DNA of 64,000 nt. Source: Candidatus Jettenia sp. (GTDB taxonomy: Bacteria > Planctomycetota > Brocadiia > Brocadiales > Brocadiaceae). How positions within the stretch are numbered: the stretch's first letter is position 1; every line of letters starts with the position of its first letter. The translations under genes and the position numbers were made by a program. Under the pieces are notes generated by a model, which saw nothing but the letters and a program-made list of their open reading frames with translations, did no database searches and had not been told where the DNA came from. Location: NCBI GenBank assembly GCA_021650895.1, contig CP091278.1:3749659-3813658 (forward strand). The letters run 5' to 3'. This document shows positions 49,261 through 57,802 of this stretch, piece after piece.

Positions 49261-49862
49261 ATGAATAAAGGTTTTACCGTTTGGTTTACCGGATTATCAG
49301 GGCAGGGAAGTCAACAATCTCTCATCTTCTGAAAGAAAAACTGAAAGAGTTTGGCAGAGATGTGGAAATACTCGATGGTGATGTGGTGAGAACAAATCTT
49401 TGTCAGGATTTGGGTTTTAGTGGGCAGGACAGCGATATTACTATCCAACGTATTGCATTTATCTGCAAATTATTAACGAGAAATGGTGTTGCCGTTATTT
49501 CTACCGCTATATCGCCTTACCGGGAAGCAAGAGACAAGGCCCGTAACGAAATTGGTAACTTTATTGAGGTTTACGTGAAATGCCCTTTAGAGGTATGTGT
49601 TGAGCGAGATGTTAAGGGGTTATATAAGAAGGCGTTCAAAGGTGAGATTCAAAGTTTTACGGGGGTTTCACATCCGTATGAGGAACCACGAAACCCTGAG
49701 CTTACCCTGGAAACGAATAAAGAAACTGTTGAAGAATCCACCAATAAGATAATAAAAAAATTGATAGGGTTGGGATACCTTAATACGAAAGAAGATGTAT
49801 ATTCATCTGAAGAAGAGAGCAAGATAATAAAAAGGCTATCCGGGCTGGGCTATATTAGTTAA
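49261..49862 (+). pseudogene. cysC: Adenylylsulfate (APS) kinase, frameshifted in the P-loop
   Basis: Would phosphorylate APS to PAPS. A strong AAGGAGGG site precedes the ATG at 49261, and the first codons read MNKGFTVWFTGLSG, the normal APS kinase start. The P-loop should continue GAGKST, but one G is missing at about 49300-49302, so the frame changes there. From AGKSTISHLLKEKL onward the second frame is intact to 49862, with DVEILDGDVVR, LLTRNGVAVISTAISPYREA and GLYKKAFKGEIQSFTGV. It may be a recent pseudogene or a sequencing error in a G-run. The C-terminus carries a duplicated KIIKxLxGLGYx unit. Confidence 0.85.
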
Positions 49863-49883
49863 ATGGATAGGAATTTCAATTCT

Positions 49884-49957
49884 GTGGGGCACCCTTTAAG
49901 GTTGTTATTCCCCATGCACGTTCAGACGGGGAAGGCAAGGCTAAAGCCTTGCCTTAC
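49884..49957. repeat. 74-bp structured dispersed repeat, copy A
   Basis: Same length and layout as 60219-60292, with many matching bases. It holds a GGCAAGGCTAAAGCCTTGCC hairpin, a CCCC/GGGG hairpin around a loop with GCACGTTCA, and a CACCCTTTAAGGTTG hairpin, with ends GTGGGGC and GCCTTAC that are imperfect inverted copies. It lies between convergent genes. No coding signal. Confidence 0.75.
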
Positions 49958-49963
49958 ATCAGT

Positions 49964-50566
49964 TTAATTTTTCTTATTTGCATAAGCAGTTTCTACAATA
50001 CTTTTCGTCTTCATCGAAAATTTGGTGATGAGTTTATCCAGTTTAGGAATCAAAATAGGGGTTGCCGCTTTGGCTAAAATAGCGAGGAAAGCGTTATCAA
50101 ATTTCAAATGGACGGTCGTTTTTATATTCTCATAAGGGCCTATCTCATCTTTTTGTGTTGTATAATGAACTTCAAGTACAATAGACCCTGAAAAACTGAA
50201 AAATGTTGTGGCATTACCATGTCCCATGTAGATTGCTTTCTGTGGTTGTCGTTTTACTAACTGGAACTCTCCCACAACCCGTTTTGAGGGCATACGTATG
50301 CCATACTGGCCATCTTCTTTAATTTCAAGTATCAATTCATTTCTCTTAAAATCCTTTCCCTGTTTCGTGAGCTCTTCTACATGTTCCATAAAATATTCAA
50401 GGGTCTCTTTATCGGTACGTATAGGAAGTGGCTTTTGAATTCTTGTGATCGTACTCCTATCAATAAGATGCTGTACTTTATCTATCGGTAAGGGATCTGA
50501 GTAGAGAGGTATGAGCCGTGAGCAGCAGAAAATGAAGATAAATAGTGTATAGTAAATAAAATGCAC
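49964..50566 (-). CDS. Exported protein of unknown function
   Basis: A 200-residue protein with an N-terminal hydrophobic signal (YYTLFIFIFCCSRLIPL), possibly cleaved near YSD or acylated at a Cys. The mature part has alternating strands such as SGSIVLEVHYTTQKDEIG and ENIKTTVHLKFDNAFLAIL ending in a helix, which is loosely like lipid-binding START/polyketide-cyclase folds, but I do not recognise a family. Divergent from cobS, convergent with the cysC pseudogene. Confidence 0.65.
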   Translation of the reverse strand: MHFIYYTLFIFIFCCSRLIPLYSDPLPIDKVQHLIDRSTITRIQKPLPIRTDKETLEYFMEHVEELTKQGKDFKRNELILEIKEDGQYGIRMPSKRVVGEFQLVKRQPQKAIYMGHGNATTFFSFSGSIVLEVHYTTQKDEIGPYENIKTTVHLKFDNAFLAILAKAATPILIPKLDKLITKFSMKTKSIVETAYANKKN

Positions 50567-50702
50567 AGGTATTTATAAGAGGATAATTGAAATACAATCA
50601 ATGTTCATTAAAAACAAAATTATATCACAAACATACTGTATGATAAAAGGGATTCTTGTTGATAGTTTTTATCAAAATGAATAAGCTCTTGAAGAAATAA
50701 AA

Positions 50703-51518
50703 ATGAATAATTTTTTATGGGCACTTAAATTCCTGACTATTATTCCTATTGACAGGGAAGATAGGATAAAACCGAAGAGCATGGGTTCCGTTGTCTCCTG
50801 GTTTCCAACGGTAGGTTTATGCATAGGTATCTTTTTATCCACAGCCTGCTTACTCTTCTATCTCTTTTTCCCTCCTCGTATTGCTGATGCCTTGATTATT
50901 GTTGTTTATATTGTAATAACCGGGGCATTTCATCTCGATGGATTTTCCGATACCTGTGATGGCATTTGGGGTGGCTGGAATAAAGAAAAACGATTAGAAA
51001 TAATGAAAGATAGCCGTATAGGCAGCTTTGGAGCTGTTGGACTGATTTGCCTGCTAGGATTGAAATATATTAGCCTGGTTAGTATAGCCGAAACCTGTGC
51101 AATACGTAACTCGCCTTTTGATGTCTGCACAAGGTATGTTTCCTGTTCCATTCCAACGGTCTTAATGAATACGTGTGCTGCATTGATGGTAATGCCTGTT
51201 GTAGGGAGATGGGCGCAGGTATGCGCAGCAGGGTTATCCTCATATGCCCGAAGCGAATCGGGTACGGGAAGTTTTATCCTGAATACTACAACAGTAAGGC
51301 ATATAATCTATACATCGCTTTTGCCACTACTCTTATTGTGGTTCTTTTATAACCTCAACGGGGTAATGATGTTGGCAATAATTATTGCTTTTACTCTTAT
51401 TTGGGTTTGGTATATTAAAAAGAAAATTGGCGGGATGACGGGCGATACCTTAGGAGCTACTCATGAGATCATTGAGCTAGTATTTTTATTGAGTGTTTGT
51501 TTACAATGGCTAAAATAA
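50703..51518 (+). CDS. cobS: Adenosylcobinamide-GDP ribazoletransferase (cobalamin synthase)
   Basis: Membrane enzyme that joins adenosylcobinamide-GDP and alpha-ribazole at the end of cobalamin synthesis. The 271-residue protein has several membrane segments and the signatures ALKFLTIIPID, GAFHLDGFSDTCDGIWGG and RLEIMKDSRIGSFGAVGL, and MTGDTLGATHEI near the C-terminus. It overlaps cobU by 13 bp. No cobalamin riboswitch was recognised in the 136 bp upstream. Confidence 0.95.
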   Translation: MNNFLWALKFLTIIPIDREDRIKPKSMGSVVSWFPTVGLCIGIFLSTACLLFYLFFPPRIADALIIVVYIVITGAFHLDGFSDTCDGIWGGWNKEKRLEIMKDSRIGSFGAVGLICLLGLKYISLVSIAETCAIRNSPFDVCTRYVSCSIPTVLMNTCAALMVMPVVGRWAQVCAAGLSSYARSESGTGSFILNTTTVRHIIYTSLLPLLLLWFFYNLNGVMMLAIIIAFTLIWVWYIKKKIGGMTGDTLGATHEIIELVFLLSVCLQWLK

Positions 51519-52072
51519 CCTTTGTTCTTGGCGGAGCACGTAGTGGAAAATCTGCCTTTGCAGAAGGACTGGCTAAAAAATATCATGATGTGGTTTATAT
51601 AGCTACTGCAGAGGTCAAGGATGATGATATGTGTGAAAGGATTCAAGCGCACCGTGCCAGACGGCCCTCTCATTGGAAGACCGTAGAATCTCCTTATCAT
51701 ATAGATAGGGCTATATCAGATATACAGGGGAATGCAAGTCTTGTGCTCATTGATTGTATTACGTTATACATAACGAATATGTTTTTGTGTGATGAAATAG
51801 CAAATTCTGTCAGTTATCCGGAAGCAGGCATGGAGCATTTGAAACAGAAACAGGTACAGATCCTTGATGAGATTAATAAACTTAGCAAGGCGTGTCGTAA
51901 ATCAAAGCCGGATATTATTGTGGTATCGAATGAGGTTGGACTTGGTATTGTGCCTGATAATCCTCTTTCTCGTCTGTTTCGTGATATTGCAGGCCGTGCA
52001 AATCAAATTATTGCGGACGAAGCTGATGAGGTATACTTTATGGTAGCAGGAATTCCTCAAAGGTTGAAATAA
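51506..52072 (+). CDS. cobU: Adenosylcobinamide kinase/adenosylcobinamide-phosphate guanylyltransferase
   Basis: Bifunctional kinase and guanylyltransferase preparing the CobS substrate. The 188-residue protein starts with the P-loop FVLGGARSGKSAFAEGLA, then VVYIATAE, RIQAHRARRPSHWKTVE (with the His expected to carry GMP), LIDCITLYITNM and SNEVGLGIVPDNPLSR. The ATG at 51506 gives the family start; a TTG at 51497 adds three residues. It overlaps the end of cobS, so the two are coupled. Confidence 0.95.
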   Translation: MAKITFVLGGARSGKSAFAEGLAKKYHDVVYIATAEVKDDDMCERIQAHRARRPSHWKTVESPYHIDRAISDIQGNASLVLIDCITLYITNMFLCDEIANSVSYPEAGMEHLKQKQVQILDEINKLSKACRKSKPDIIVVSNEVGLGIVPDNPLSRLFRDIAGRANQIIADEADEVYFMVAGIPQRLK

Positions 52073-52134
52073 CGAATTCTGTTATAATAACTTTCTATTC
52101 TCGGTAAATTCTGTAGATAAATCGTTCTAAAATC

Positions 52135-53112
52135 ATGGATATTCACCAGTGTAAAGATAAGATTTTTCCGATATATGTAGTTTTTGGAGATGAAGAGTTT
52201 TTTATTCGTGAGACGCTTTCGTCATTAAAAGCTCATCTGCTCAAGGATACCGATCCTACTATTTCTTTAGTTGAATTTAAAGGTGACGAAGTTGCTGGAG
52301 GGATAATATTTGATGAACTGCGGACCATGCCTTTTTTTGCAAGTAGGAATAAGGTAGTGATTGTAGAAGAGGCAGATAGTTTTGTTGAGAAAAACAAGCA
52401 GGTACTGGAAAGATATGTGCAGGCGCCTGCGAGTCATTCCCAGCTTATTCTTGTATGTGATAAATGGGATAAGAGAATAAAATTGGCAACCCTTGTTGAT
52501 AAGGCCGGGATTCTGGTCGAATGTAAAAAATTAAAGGATCATCAATTGCCAAACTGGATAATTACTCGCACGAAACAGTACAAAAAAACAGTTACTACCA
52601 AAGCGGCTCAAATGGTAGCCGAGAATGTAGGTAATAATTTAGCCATCCTGGATAAGCATATTGAGAAGTTATCTATTTATCTTGGCGATAGAACAGCGAT
52701 TGATGAAAAGGATGTGGAAGCCCTTGTTGGCATTGATAGAAACCGAACGATATTTGAGCTAACCGATGCTGTTGCACAGAGAAATGTAACATTAGCTTTG
52801 AAAACCCTTAGTCAAATGCTGATACACGGGGAAGATTCAGTAAAGATCATTAGTTTGCTGGCGTGGCAAATGAAACGGTTGTGGAGGGCTAAGCAGATGT
52901 TAAATAAGGGAGAAAATGAATCAAAAGTTACCTCAGAATTACAAGTGATCCCATTCTTCGCAAAGCGTTTTTTTGAACAGGTCAAGATTTTTACCGAGGA
53001 AGATCTCACAAAAAAGTATGCCCTCTTGTTGGAAGCTGATGTGAAGAGTAAGACAAGCTCCTTTAGTATGCAACTACTCTTAGAATTGCTGGTATATAAA
53101 TTATGTGTTTAA
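52135..53112 (+). CDS. holA: DNA polymerase III delta subunit
   Basis: Clamp-loader subunit that opens the sliding clamp. The 325-residue protein has the N-terminal AAA-like fold with IYVVFGDEEFFIRETLSSLK, the SELRTMPFF-type FDELRTMPFFASRNKVVIVE, and the C-terminal domain with MLIHGEDSVKIISLLAWQMK. Length fits (about 340). It follows cobU by 62 bp on the same strand, with no functional link. Confidence 0.9.
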   Translation: MDIHQCKDKIFPIYVVFGDEEFFIRETLSSLKAHLLKDTDPTISLVEFKGDEVAGGIIFDELRTMPFFASRNKVVIVEEADSFVEKNKQVLERYVQAPASHSQLILVCDKWDKRIKLATLVDKAGILVECKKLKDHQLPNWIITRTKQYKKTVTTKAAQMVAENVGNNLAILDKHIEKLSIYLGDRTAIDEKDVEALVGIDRNRTIFELTDAVAQRNVTLALKTLSQMLIHGEDSVKIISLLAWQMKRLWRAKQMLNKGENESKVTSELQVIPFFAKRFFEQVKIFTEEDLTKKYALLLEADVKSKTSSFSMQLLLELLVYKLCV

Positions 53113-53119
53113 AAGATAA

Positions 53120-53431
53120 AAAGACAAGCTTTCAAATATCATAAGGCTATTGAATGATAAATTCCGTACTGACTTTACCGAGGCAGATCGATTGTATTTT
53201 GAGTAAATAGCGCAGGCGCTTTATGAAAATGAAGAACTGAGGGTAAGGGCTAAAAACAATTCAATCGAAAATTTCAAATATGCGTTTGAAGAGGTTTTCA
53301 TCTAAACCCTGATTGATAGAATGGATGCAAACCAGGATATTTTTGAAAAGATTATGGAGAATTCAGAGTTTAAACAGGATGTGAAGGAATGGTTGACTAA
53401 GAAGATATACGAGCGATTTAACGAGGGTTAA
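53120..53431 (+). pseudogene. hsdR: Remnant of a type I restriction enzyme R subunit (C-terminus)
   Basis: One frame running from just after the holA stop reads KDKLSNIIRLLNDKFRTDF, then TEADRLYFE, a stop (53204-53206), then YENEELRVRAKNNSIENFKY and AFEEVFI, a second stop (53303-53305), then LIDRMDANQDIFEKIM and a tail ending YERFNEG and TAA at 53431. This matches the HsdR C-terminal helical domain (the LNDKFGTDFTEAD region onward). Two in-frame stops and no upstream remainder show decay. No hsdM or hsdS is nearby. Homology is by memory of the family, not a search. Confidence 0.78.
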
Positions 53432-53502
53432 AGAATAGCGTTATAGATAACTTTATCAGAATTATGGTATATCCTCGTTTAACGTTGAGGAATTTCAATT
53501 CC

Positions 53503-53971
53503 GTAGGACAAGGCTAAAGCCCATATGCATCAAGCTAAAATATGCAAACGGCGAAGAATAACAAACCATCCATAATCCCCCTTAATCCCCCTTTAGAAAA
53601 CTTATCCTTACCCACAAGTTAGGTAGGGAGCGAAGGTAGAAGCAAGGTAAACCACGAAGTACACGAAGAAAGAAGAACGTAGAGACGCAAGATTTTGTGC
53701 TTTTACAATTGAGGTAGGGGTGTGTTGTTTCGCCTCAAGAAGGGATCGATCATAAAAAGAATTTATTGAGATTTGAAACTCTCTTATTCTTCGTGTACTT
53801 CGTGTTCTTTGTGGTATTTAAAGATGTGGGTAAGGACAAGCTTTTTTAAAGGGGGGTTAGGGGGGATTAGAGGGGAACATGGACACACATTGCTCTTTTT
53901 CCAGGGGGATACCCCTTTTTATGGAACACTCTTCTTAGCTTGATGCATATGAGGCTAAAGCCTCGCCCTAC
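53503..53971. repeat. Long imperfect inverted repeat inside a split repeat copy
   Basis: The ends are a split copy of the 74-bp repeat (GTAGGACAAGGCTAAAGCC at 53503 and GGCTAAAGCCTCGCCCTAC to 53971). Inside lie matched arms: a perfect 17-bp pair 53522-53538 and 53935-53951; C-rich and G-rich arms around 53574-53615 and 53825-53868; and an ACCACGAAGTACACGAAGA arm near 53651 with its inverse near 53787-53815. The centre, 53680-53780, has no recognised gene. The rest of the gap (53432-53502, 53972-54150) is non-coding, and no transposase is present. Confidence 0.7.
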
Positions 53972-54150
53972 ATATGGTCTATGTAACTACAGAGTAAGAG
54001 AACAACAACCAGGAGTGTTTCTCTTTAAGGTATCTATAATTATATAAAATAATCAGGTTCTCTTGTTGCGAAATGTGTGTTGATTCGATACTATTTCATG
54101 AGATAGTCAGATTAAATTTCATAATTTAATGAGAAAGGAAATAAAACAAG

Positions 54151-54798
54151 ATGAAGTTTTTTATTGATACGGCGGATGTGAAAGAGATTCGAGAGGCACA
54201 TAGTCTGGGTATACTGGATGGGGTAACGACAAATCCCAGCTTAATAGCCAAGACAGGCCGGCCTTTTCGCGAAACGATTGAAGAGATTTGCTCTATTGTG
54301 GATGGACCGGTCAGTGCTGAGGTCGTAAGCTTCGATACAGAAGGTATGCTCAAGGAGGCGAGGGAATTGGCAAAGATTGCGGATAATGTTGTGGTAAAGA
54401 TTCCCTTAATAAAAAACGGATTAAAAGCGGTAAAAAAATTGGCGGAAGAGGGAATTAAAACGAACGTGACCCTCTGCTTTTCTGCCAATCAGGCGCTTTT
54501 AGCAGCGAAGGCCGGTGGCAGTTACATCAGTCCTTTTGTTGGAAGATTGGATGATAGGGGGCAGGTGGGCATGGAACTTATTCAGGAGATCCGTACTATA
54601 TATGATAATTATAATTTCCCTACAGAAATTATTGTTGCCAGTATCCGTAATCCTGTTCATGTACGTGATGCAGCGTTAATGGGTGCGGATATTGCCACGA
54701 TTCCTTTTCATGTATTTGATTTGCTTGTTCAACATCCGCTTACGGATGACGGCGTTAAGCGGTTCCTGGCAGATTGGGAAAAAGTGCCAAAAAAATAA
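54151..54798 (+). CDS. tal: Small transaldolase (fructose-6-phosphate aldolase-like)
   Basis: Transfers a dihydroxyacetone unit between sugar phosphates in the non-oxidative pentose phosphate pathway. The 215-residue protein is the short form: [25 protein letters not shown], the Schiff-base Lys in [35 protein letters not shown] and [20 protein letters not shown]. Short forms are either transaldolase or fructose-6-phosphate aldolase; transaldolase is likelier in this setting. An AAAGGA site precedes the ATG. Confidence 0.92.
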   Translation: MKFFIDTADVKEIREAHSLGILDGVTTNPSLIAKTGRPFRETIEEICSIVDGPVSAEVVSFDTEGMLKEARELAKIADNVVVKIPLIKNGLKAVKKLAEEGIKTNVTLCFSANQALLAAKAGGSYISPFVGRLDDRGQVGMELIQEIRTIYDNYNFPTEIIVASIRNPVHVRDAALMGADIATIPFHVFDLLVQHPLTDDGVKRFLADWEKVPKK

Positions 54799-54860
54799 GA
54801 TAATAGTTAGCCCCAGAGGACACAGAGATTGCAGAGAAAACTATAATTAGGGAGGGAAAA

Positions 54861-56099
54861 TTGTTCAAACCCACAAAAAGTAAACTCAGTATCTTTTTCC
54901 TGGTACTGGCGTTCTTACCACTCATTGTTATGCGACTGATTGTTTACCCCATTACCTTCCAGACCTTACAAGAGGAGATTGTCAAAAATCTGGAGATTGC
55001 AGCGCATAAACAAGCTGAGTTGATTACGGCATGGATGGAAAAATGCACTGCAGATGCGCAGCGTATTGCCAGCAATCCTTTTATACCCCTTGTCATCCAA
55101 CCAGGTACGGGAAGTACTGAATACAGGGAACTGTTGAAGAGTCTGCATGCAATGAAATACTTTGATTCTCTCTGGAAGGAATACGGCCATAAAGAAATCT
55201 TTATTTCCGATCGCGATGGTGTGGTAAGAATTGCCTCAAGACAAGAGCTAGTTGGAACAAATATATCAGCAAAGGATTTTTTTCGTTCTGCAATCAGAGG
55301 GGCTTTGTTTACCTCCAATATCATACCCTCCGATATTCCTATTGAAAACGAAACAGGTATACGGGAGACCGATATGCCTACAATGCTTGTTTCTGCCCCC
55401 ATAAAGGATCCTTCGCATTCTGTTATAGGTACGGTAACACTGCGGATAGATATTTCTGAGATAAACAAGATGATGCAAAATATCCATATTGGTATAACAG
55501 GGGAAACGTATCTCATTAATGGGTATGGATACATGCTAACAGAATCAAAATTTATAGAAGATTTGAGAAGGCAGCAGAGGATTAAAAAACGGTCTGCTCT
55601 GGAATTAAAGGTTGCCAATCCAAAAACAAATATGGTAACAAAAGGCGTTACTGAATGCCTGAAAGGTTCGGAAGGATTTGATGCAGATGGTTATCCGGAC
55701 TATCGTGGTGTAAACGTTTTGGGATTCTGGCATTGGATGCCCGATTATGGTTGGGGTGTGATTGCCGAAATTGATGTAAATGAAGGTTATGGGGTACTGT
55801 ATCAATTACGCAACTATATCATGTTTATCTTTGGAATAGTATCAGTAGCAGTCATTATTGTTGCCTTTTTCCTGGGTAAGAAAATTTCTTCTCCCATTCA
55901 TTACATTTCTGACGTTGCCTGGAAAATTGCTCGAGGTAATTATAATACCAGGGTTGTTTACCAATCGGACGATGAAATCGGTAAACTCGCAAGTGCTATT
56001 AACCATATGGCAGAGACCCTGGAAACACAGGTACAAAAAACGGAAATGACGAGTCCCGGCAAGGCATTACTGGACCATGGAAATAGTAAAAGGGTATAG
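54861..56099 (+). CDS. Membrane dCache-HAMP receptor without output domain
   Basis: A 412-residue sensor-like protein starting with TTG at 54861 (GGAGG site). It has a membrane segment at about residues 9-28, an extracytoplasmic double-Cache domain (about 40-315) with FISDRDGVVRIAS and the C-terminal signature YRGVNVLGFWHWMPDYGWGV, a second membrane segment (about 317-340) and a HAMP domain (about 341-395). The frame ends about 17 residues after HAMP, so no kinase, cyclase, phosphatase or methyl-accepting domain is fused. It lies 18 bp before rarA. It may signal to a separate partner through HAMP; ligand unknown. Confidence 0.85.
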   Translation: MFKPTKSKLSIFFLVLAFLPLIVMRLIVYPITFQTLQEEIVKNLEIAAHKQAELITAWMEKCTADAQRIASNPFIPLVIQPGTGSTEYRELLKSLHAMKYFDSLWKEYGHKEIFISDRDGVVRIASRQELVGTNISAKDFFRSAIRGALFTSNIIPSDIPIENETGIRETDMPTMLVSAPIKDPSHSVIGTVTLRIDISEINKMMQNIHIGITGETYLINGYGYMLTESKFIEDLRRQQRIKKRSALELKVANPKTNMVTKGVTECLKGSEGFDADGYPDYRGVNVLGFWHWMPDYGWGVIAEIDVNEGYGVLYQLRNYIMFIFGIVSVAVIIVAFFLGKKISSPIHYISDVAWKIARGNYNTRVVYQSDDEIGKLASAINHMAETLETQVQKTEMTSPGKALLDHGNSKRV

Positions 56100-56117
56100 A
56101 CCCAAAAGGAGATTCTC

Positions 56118-57464
56118 TTGACGGTAAAAAAAACAGAAAGGGATTTATTTAGTGTAAGGGCAGATACCACAAAAAAATCTCCCCTATCCGACCGCATGAG
56201 ACCACAGAACTTGAAAGAATTTGTAGGACAAGAACACCTCGTTGGACCGAATAAGATACTCCAAAGGCTTGTTGAAAATAAGGAACTGATATCCCTGATT
56301 TTCTGGGGTCCGCCTGGCGTGGGAAAAACAACGTTAGCCTTTATCGTTGCACAGGCAATGGACGCTCATTTTATTTCTTTTTCTGCGGTATTATCGGGTG
56401 TTAAGGATATTCGTGAGGTTATTGAAGAGGCACAAAACCAAGCTCATTATTATCGTAAAAAAACGGTCCTCTTTGTAGATGAAATTCACCGGTTTAACAA
56501 AGCTCAGCAGGATGCATTTCTGCATCATGTGGAAGATGGTACTATTACCCTGATCGGCGCTACCACAGAAAATCCTTCCTTCGAGGTTAATGCGCCTCTT
56601 TTATCACGTTGTAAGGTGTTGGTGCTGGAACAACTAAATGAGGATCATCTTAGGTCAATTATGAAGAACGCTTTATGTGATAAAGAGCGCGGGCTTGGTA
56701 ATTTAAGGATTGAAATCCAGCCCGATGCTTTCAATCTTATTGCGCATCTTTCACAGGGGGATGCCCGGGTGGCTTTAAATACCTTAGAGGCATCAGTTAT
56801 GCTTGCCAGACCTGATCAGGAAGAGAAACGTATAGTAACCAGAGAAATTGTCCAGGAGTCTATGCAGCAAAAGTCGCTTCTTTATGATAAAGGAGGTGAA
56901 GAACATTACAATATCATTTCAGCTTTTATCAAATCGATGCGGGGTAGTGACCCTGACGCAGCCCTTTATTGGTTGGCGCGTATGTTAGAATCGGGAGAAG
57001 ATCCTCTTTTTATTGTACGCCGTATGATTATATTTGCTTCAGAGGATATTGGAAATGCTGATCCTCATGCACTTCAATTAGCGGTATTGACTAAGGATGC
57101 TTTTCACTTTATAGGCCTACCGGAAGGGTGGATACCTTTAGCTCAGTGTGTTACCTATCTTGCCTGTGCACCGAAAAGCAACGCTTCTTATACGGCCTAT
57201 CTTGAGGCATTGAAAGACGTCAGGGAAAAAGGAGCCTTATCGGTTCCATTCCACATCCGGAATGCACCTACGCCGTTGATGAAGGACCTTGGATATGGTA
57301 AAGGCTATAAGTATCCACATAGTTGTGGAGGCTATGTGGAACAATCGTATATGCCCGAAGAACTCCAGGGCAGAGAATATTATAAACCTACAGATAATGG
57401 CTATGATAAAGTAATGAAAGAGCGGCTTGCCTTTCGTAAAAAAGAGCACAATTCATTAAAATAA
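56118..57464 (+). CDS. rarA: Replication-associated recombination protein A (AAA ATPase)
   Basis: Clamp-loader-like AAA+ ATPase (RarA/MgsA, WRNIP1 relative) acting at stalled replication forks. The 448-residue protein has RMRPQNLKEFVGQEHLVGP, Walker A FWGPPGVGKTTLA, Walker B LFVDEIHRFNKAQQDAFL, sensor I TLIGATTENPSFEVN and the C-terminal SNASYTAYLEAL segment. The start is TTG at 56118. It closely follows the dCache-HAMP gene, though no functional link is obvious. Confidence 0.95.
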   Translation: MTVKKTERDLFSVRADTTKKSPLSDRMRPQNLKEFVGQEHLVGPNKILQRLVENKELISLIFWGPPGVGKTTLAFIVAQAMDAHFISFSAVLSGVKDIREVIEEAQNQAHYYRKKTVLFVDEIHRFNKAQQDAFLHHVEDGTITLIGATTENPSFEVNAPLLSRCKVLVLEQLNEDHLRSIMKNALCDKERGLGNLRIEIQPDAFNLIAHLSQGDARVALNTLEASVMLARPDQEEKRIVTREIVQESMQQKSLLYDKGGEEHYNIISAFIKSMRGSDPDAALYWLARMLESGEDPLFIVRRMIIFASEDIGNADPHALQLAVLTKDAFHFIGLPEGWIPLAQCVTYLACAPKSNASYTAYLEALKDVREKGALSVPFHIRNAPTPLMKDLGYGKGYKYPHSCGGYVEQSYMPEELQGREYYKPTDNGYDKVMKERLAFRKKEHNSLK

Positions 57465-57625
57465 TAATTTCCCCCTTGGTTTAGATTTCCTGTAAATTTA
57501 CCGAACATCAAATCTCTCAGCATTTTTTTCATTCAAACCTTATCAAAACTGTTTATCATAGAAACTTATGACTAATGGATTATTGAAATGAGATGAATTT
57601 ATAAATACTGAAATATTTAACAATA
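57465..57625. other. Gap after rarA
   Basis: Part of a 338-bp gap (57465-57802). Apart from the promoter entered at 57626-57653 and an untranslated stretch of about 140 bp after it, I see nothing: no tRNA, no strong hairpin, no plausible small gene. AT-rich. Confidence 0.5.
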
Positions 57626-57653
57626 TTGAATTTATCTAAAGATAGTGTATAAT
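57626..57653 (+). promoter_or_regulatory. Candidate promoter of the double-dCache gene
   Basis: TTGAAT at 57626-57631, a 16-bp spacer and a perfect TATAAT at 57648-57653. It would give a leader of about 140 nt before the ATG at 57803. Confidence 0.5.
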
Positions 57654-57802
57654 ATTTTGTAGTATCTAAGAAATAGACATGTTTCCTTTCAAATCAAACA
57701 AAAAGATTCAAATAGCATTATATCTTCACACGTAAATTATAGCTGGTTGTTATTTATCTCTAAGGCAGAGTATTTATACTCACTTCATAAGGAGGAAAAG
57801 CC

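Noticed and set aside
49290-49312. Programmed frameshifting in the APS kinase gene
   Set aside because: No X-XXY-YYZ slippery site or downstream structure is evident, so indel or sequencing error is simpler.
50567-50702. Cobalamin riboswitch upstream of cobS
   Set aside because: No B12-box-like sequence or matching fold could be seen; likewise before cobM and cobK.
53560-53880. Possible CRISPR-like repeats in the holA-tal gap
   Set aside because: Repeats are inverted arms, not evenly spaced direct repeats, and no cas gene is present.
54944-55618. 224-codon frame antisense to the dCache-HAMP gene
   Set aside because: The plus-strand frame has clear sensor domains; the antisense product has no recognisable features.
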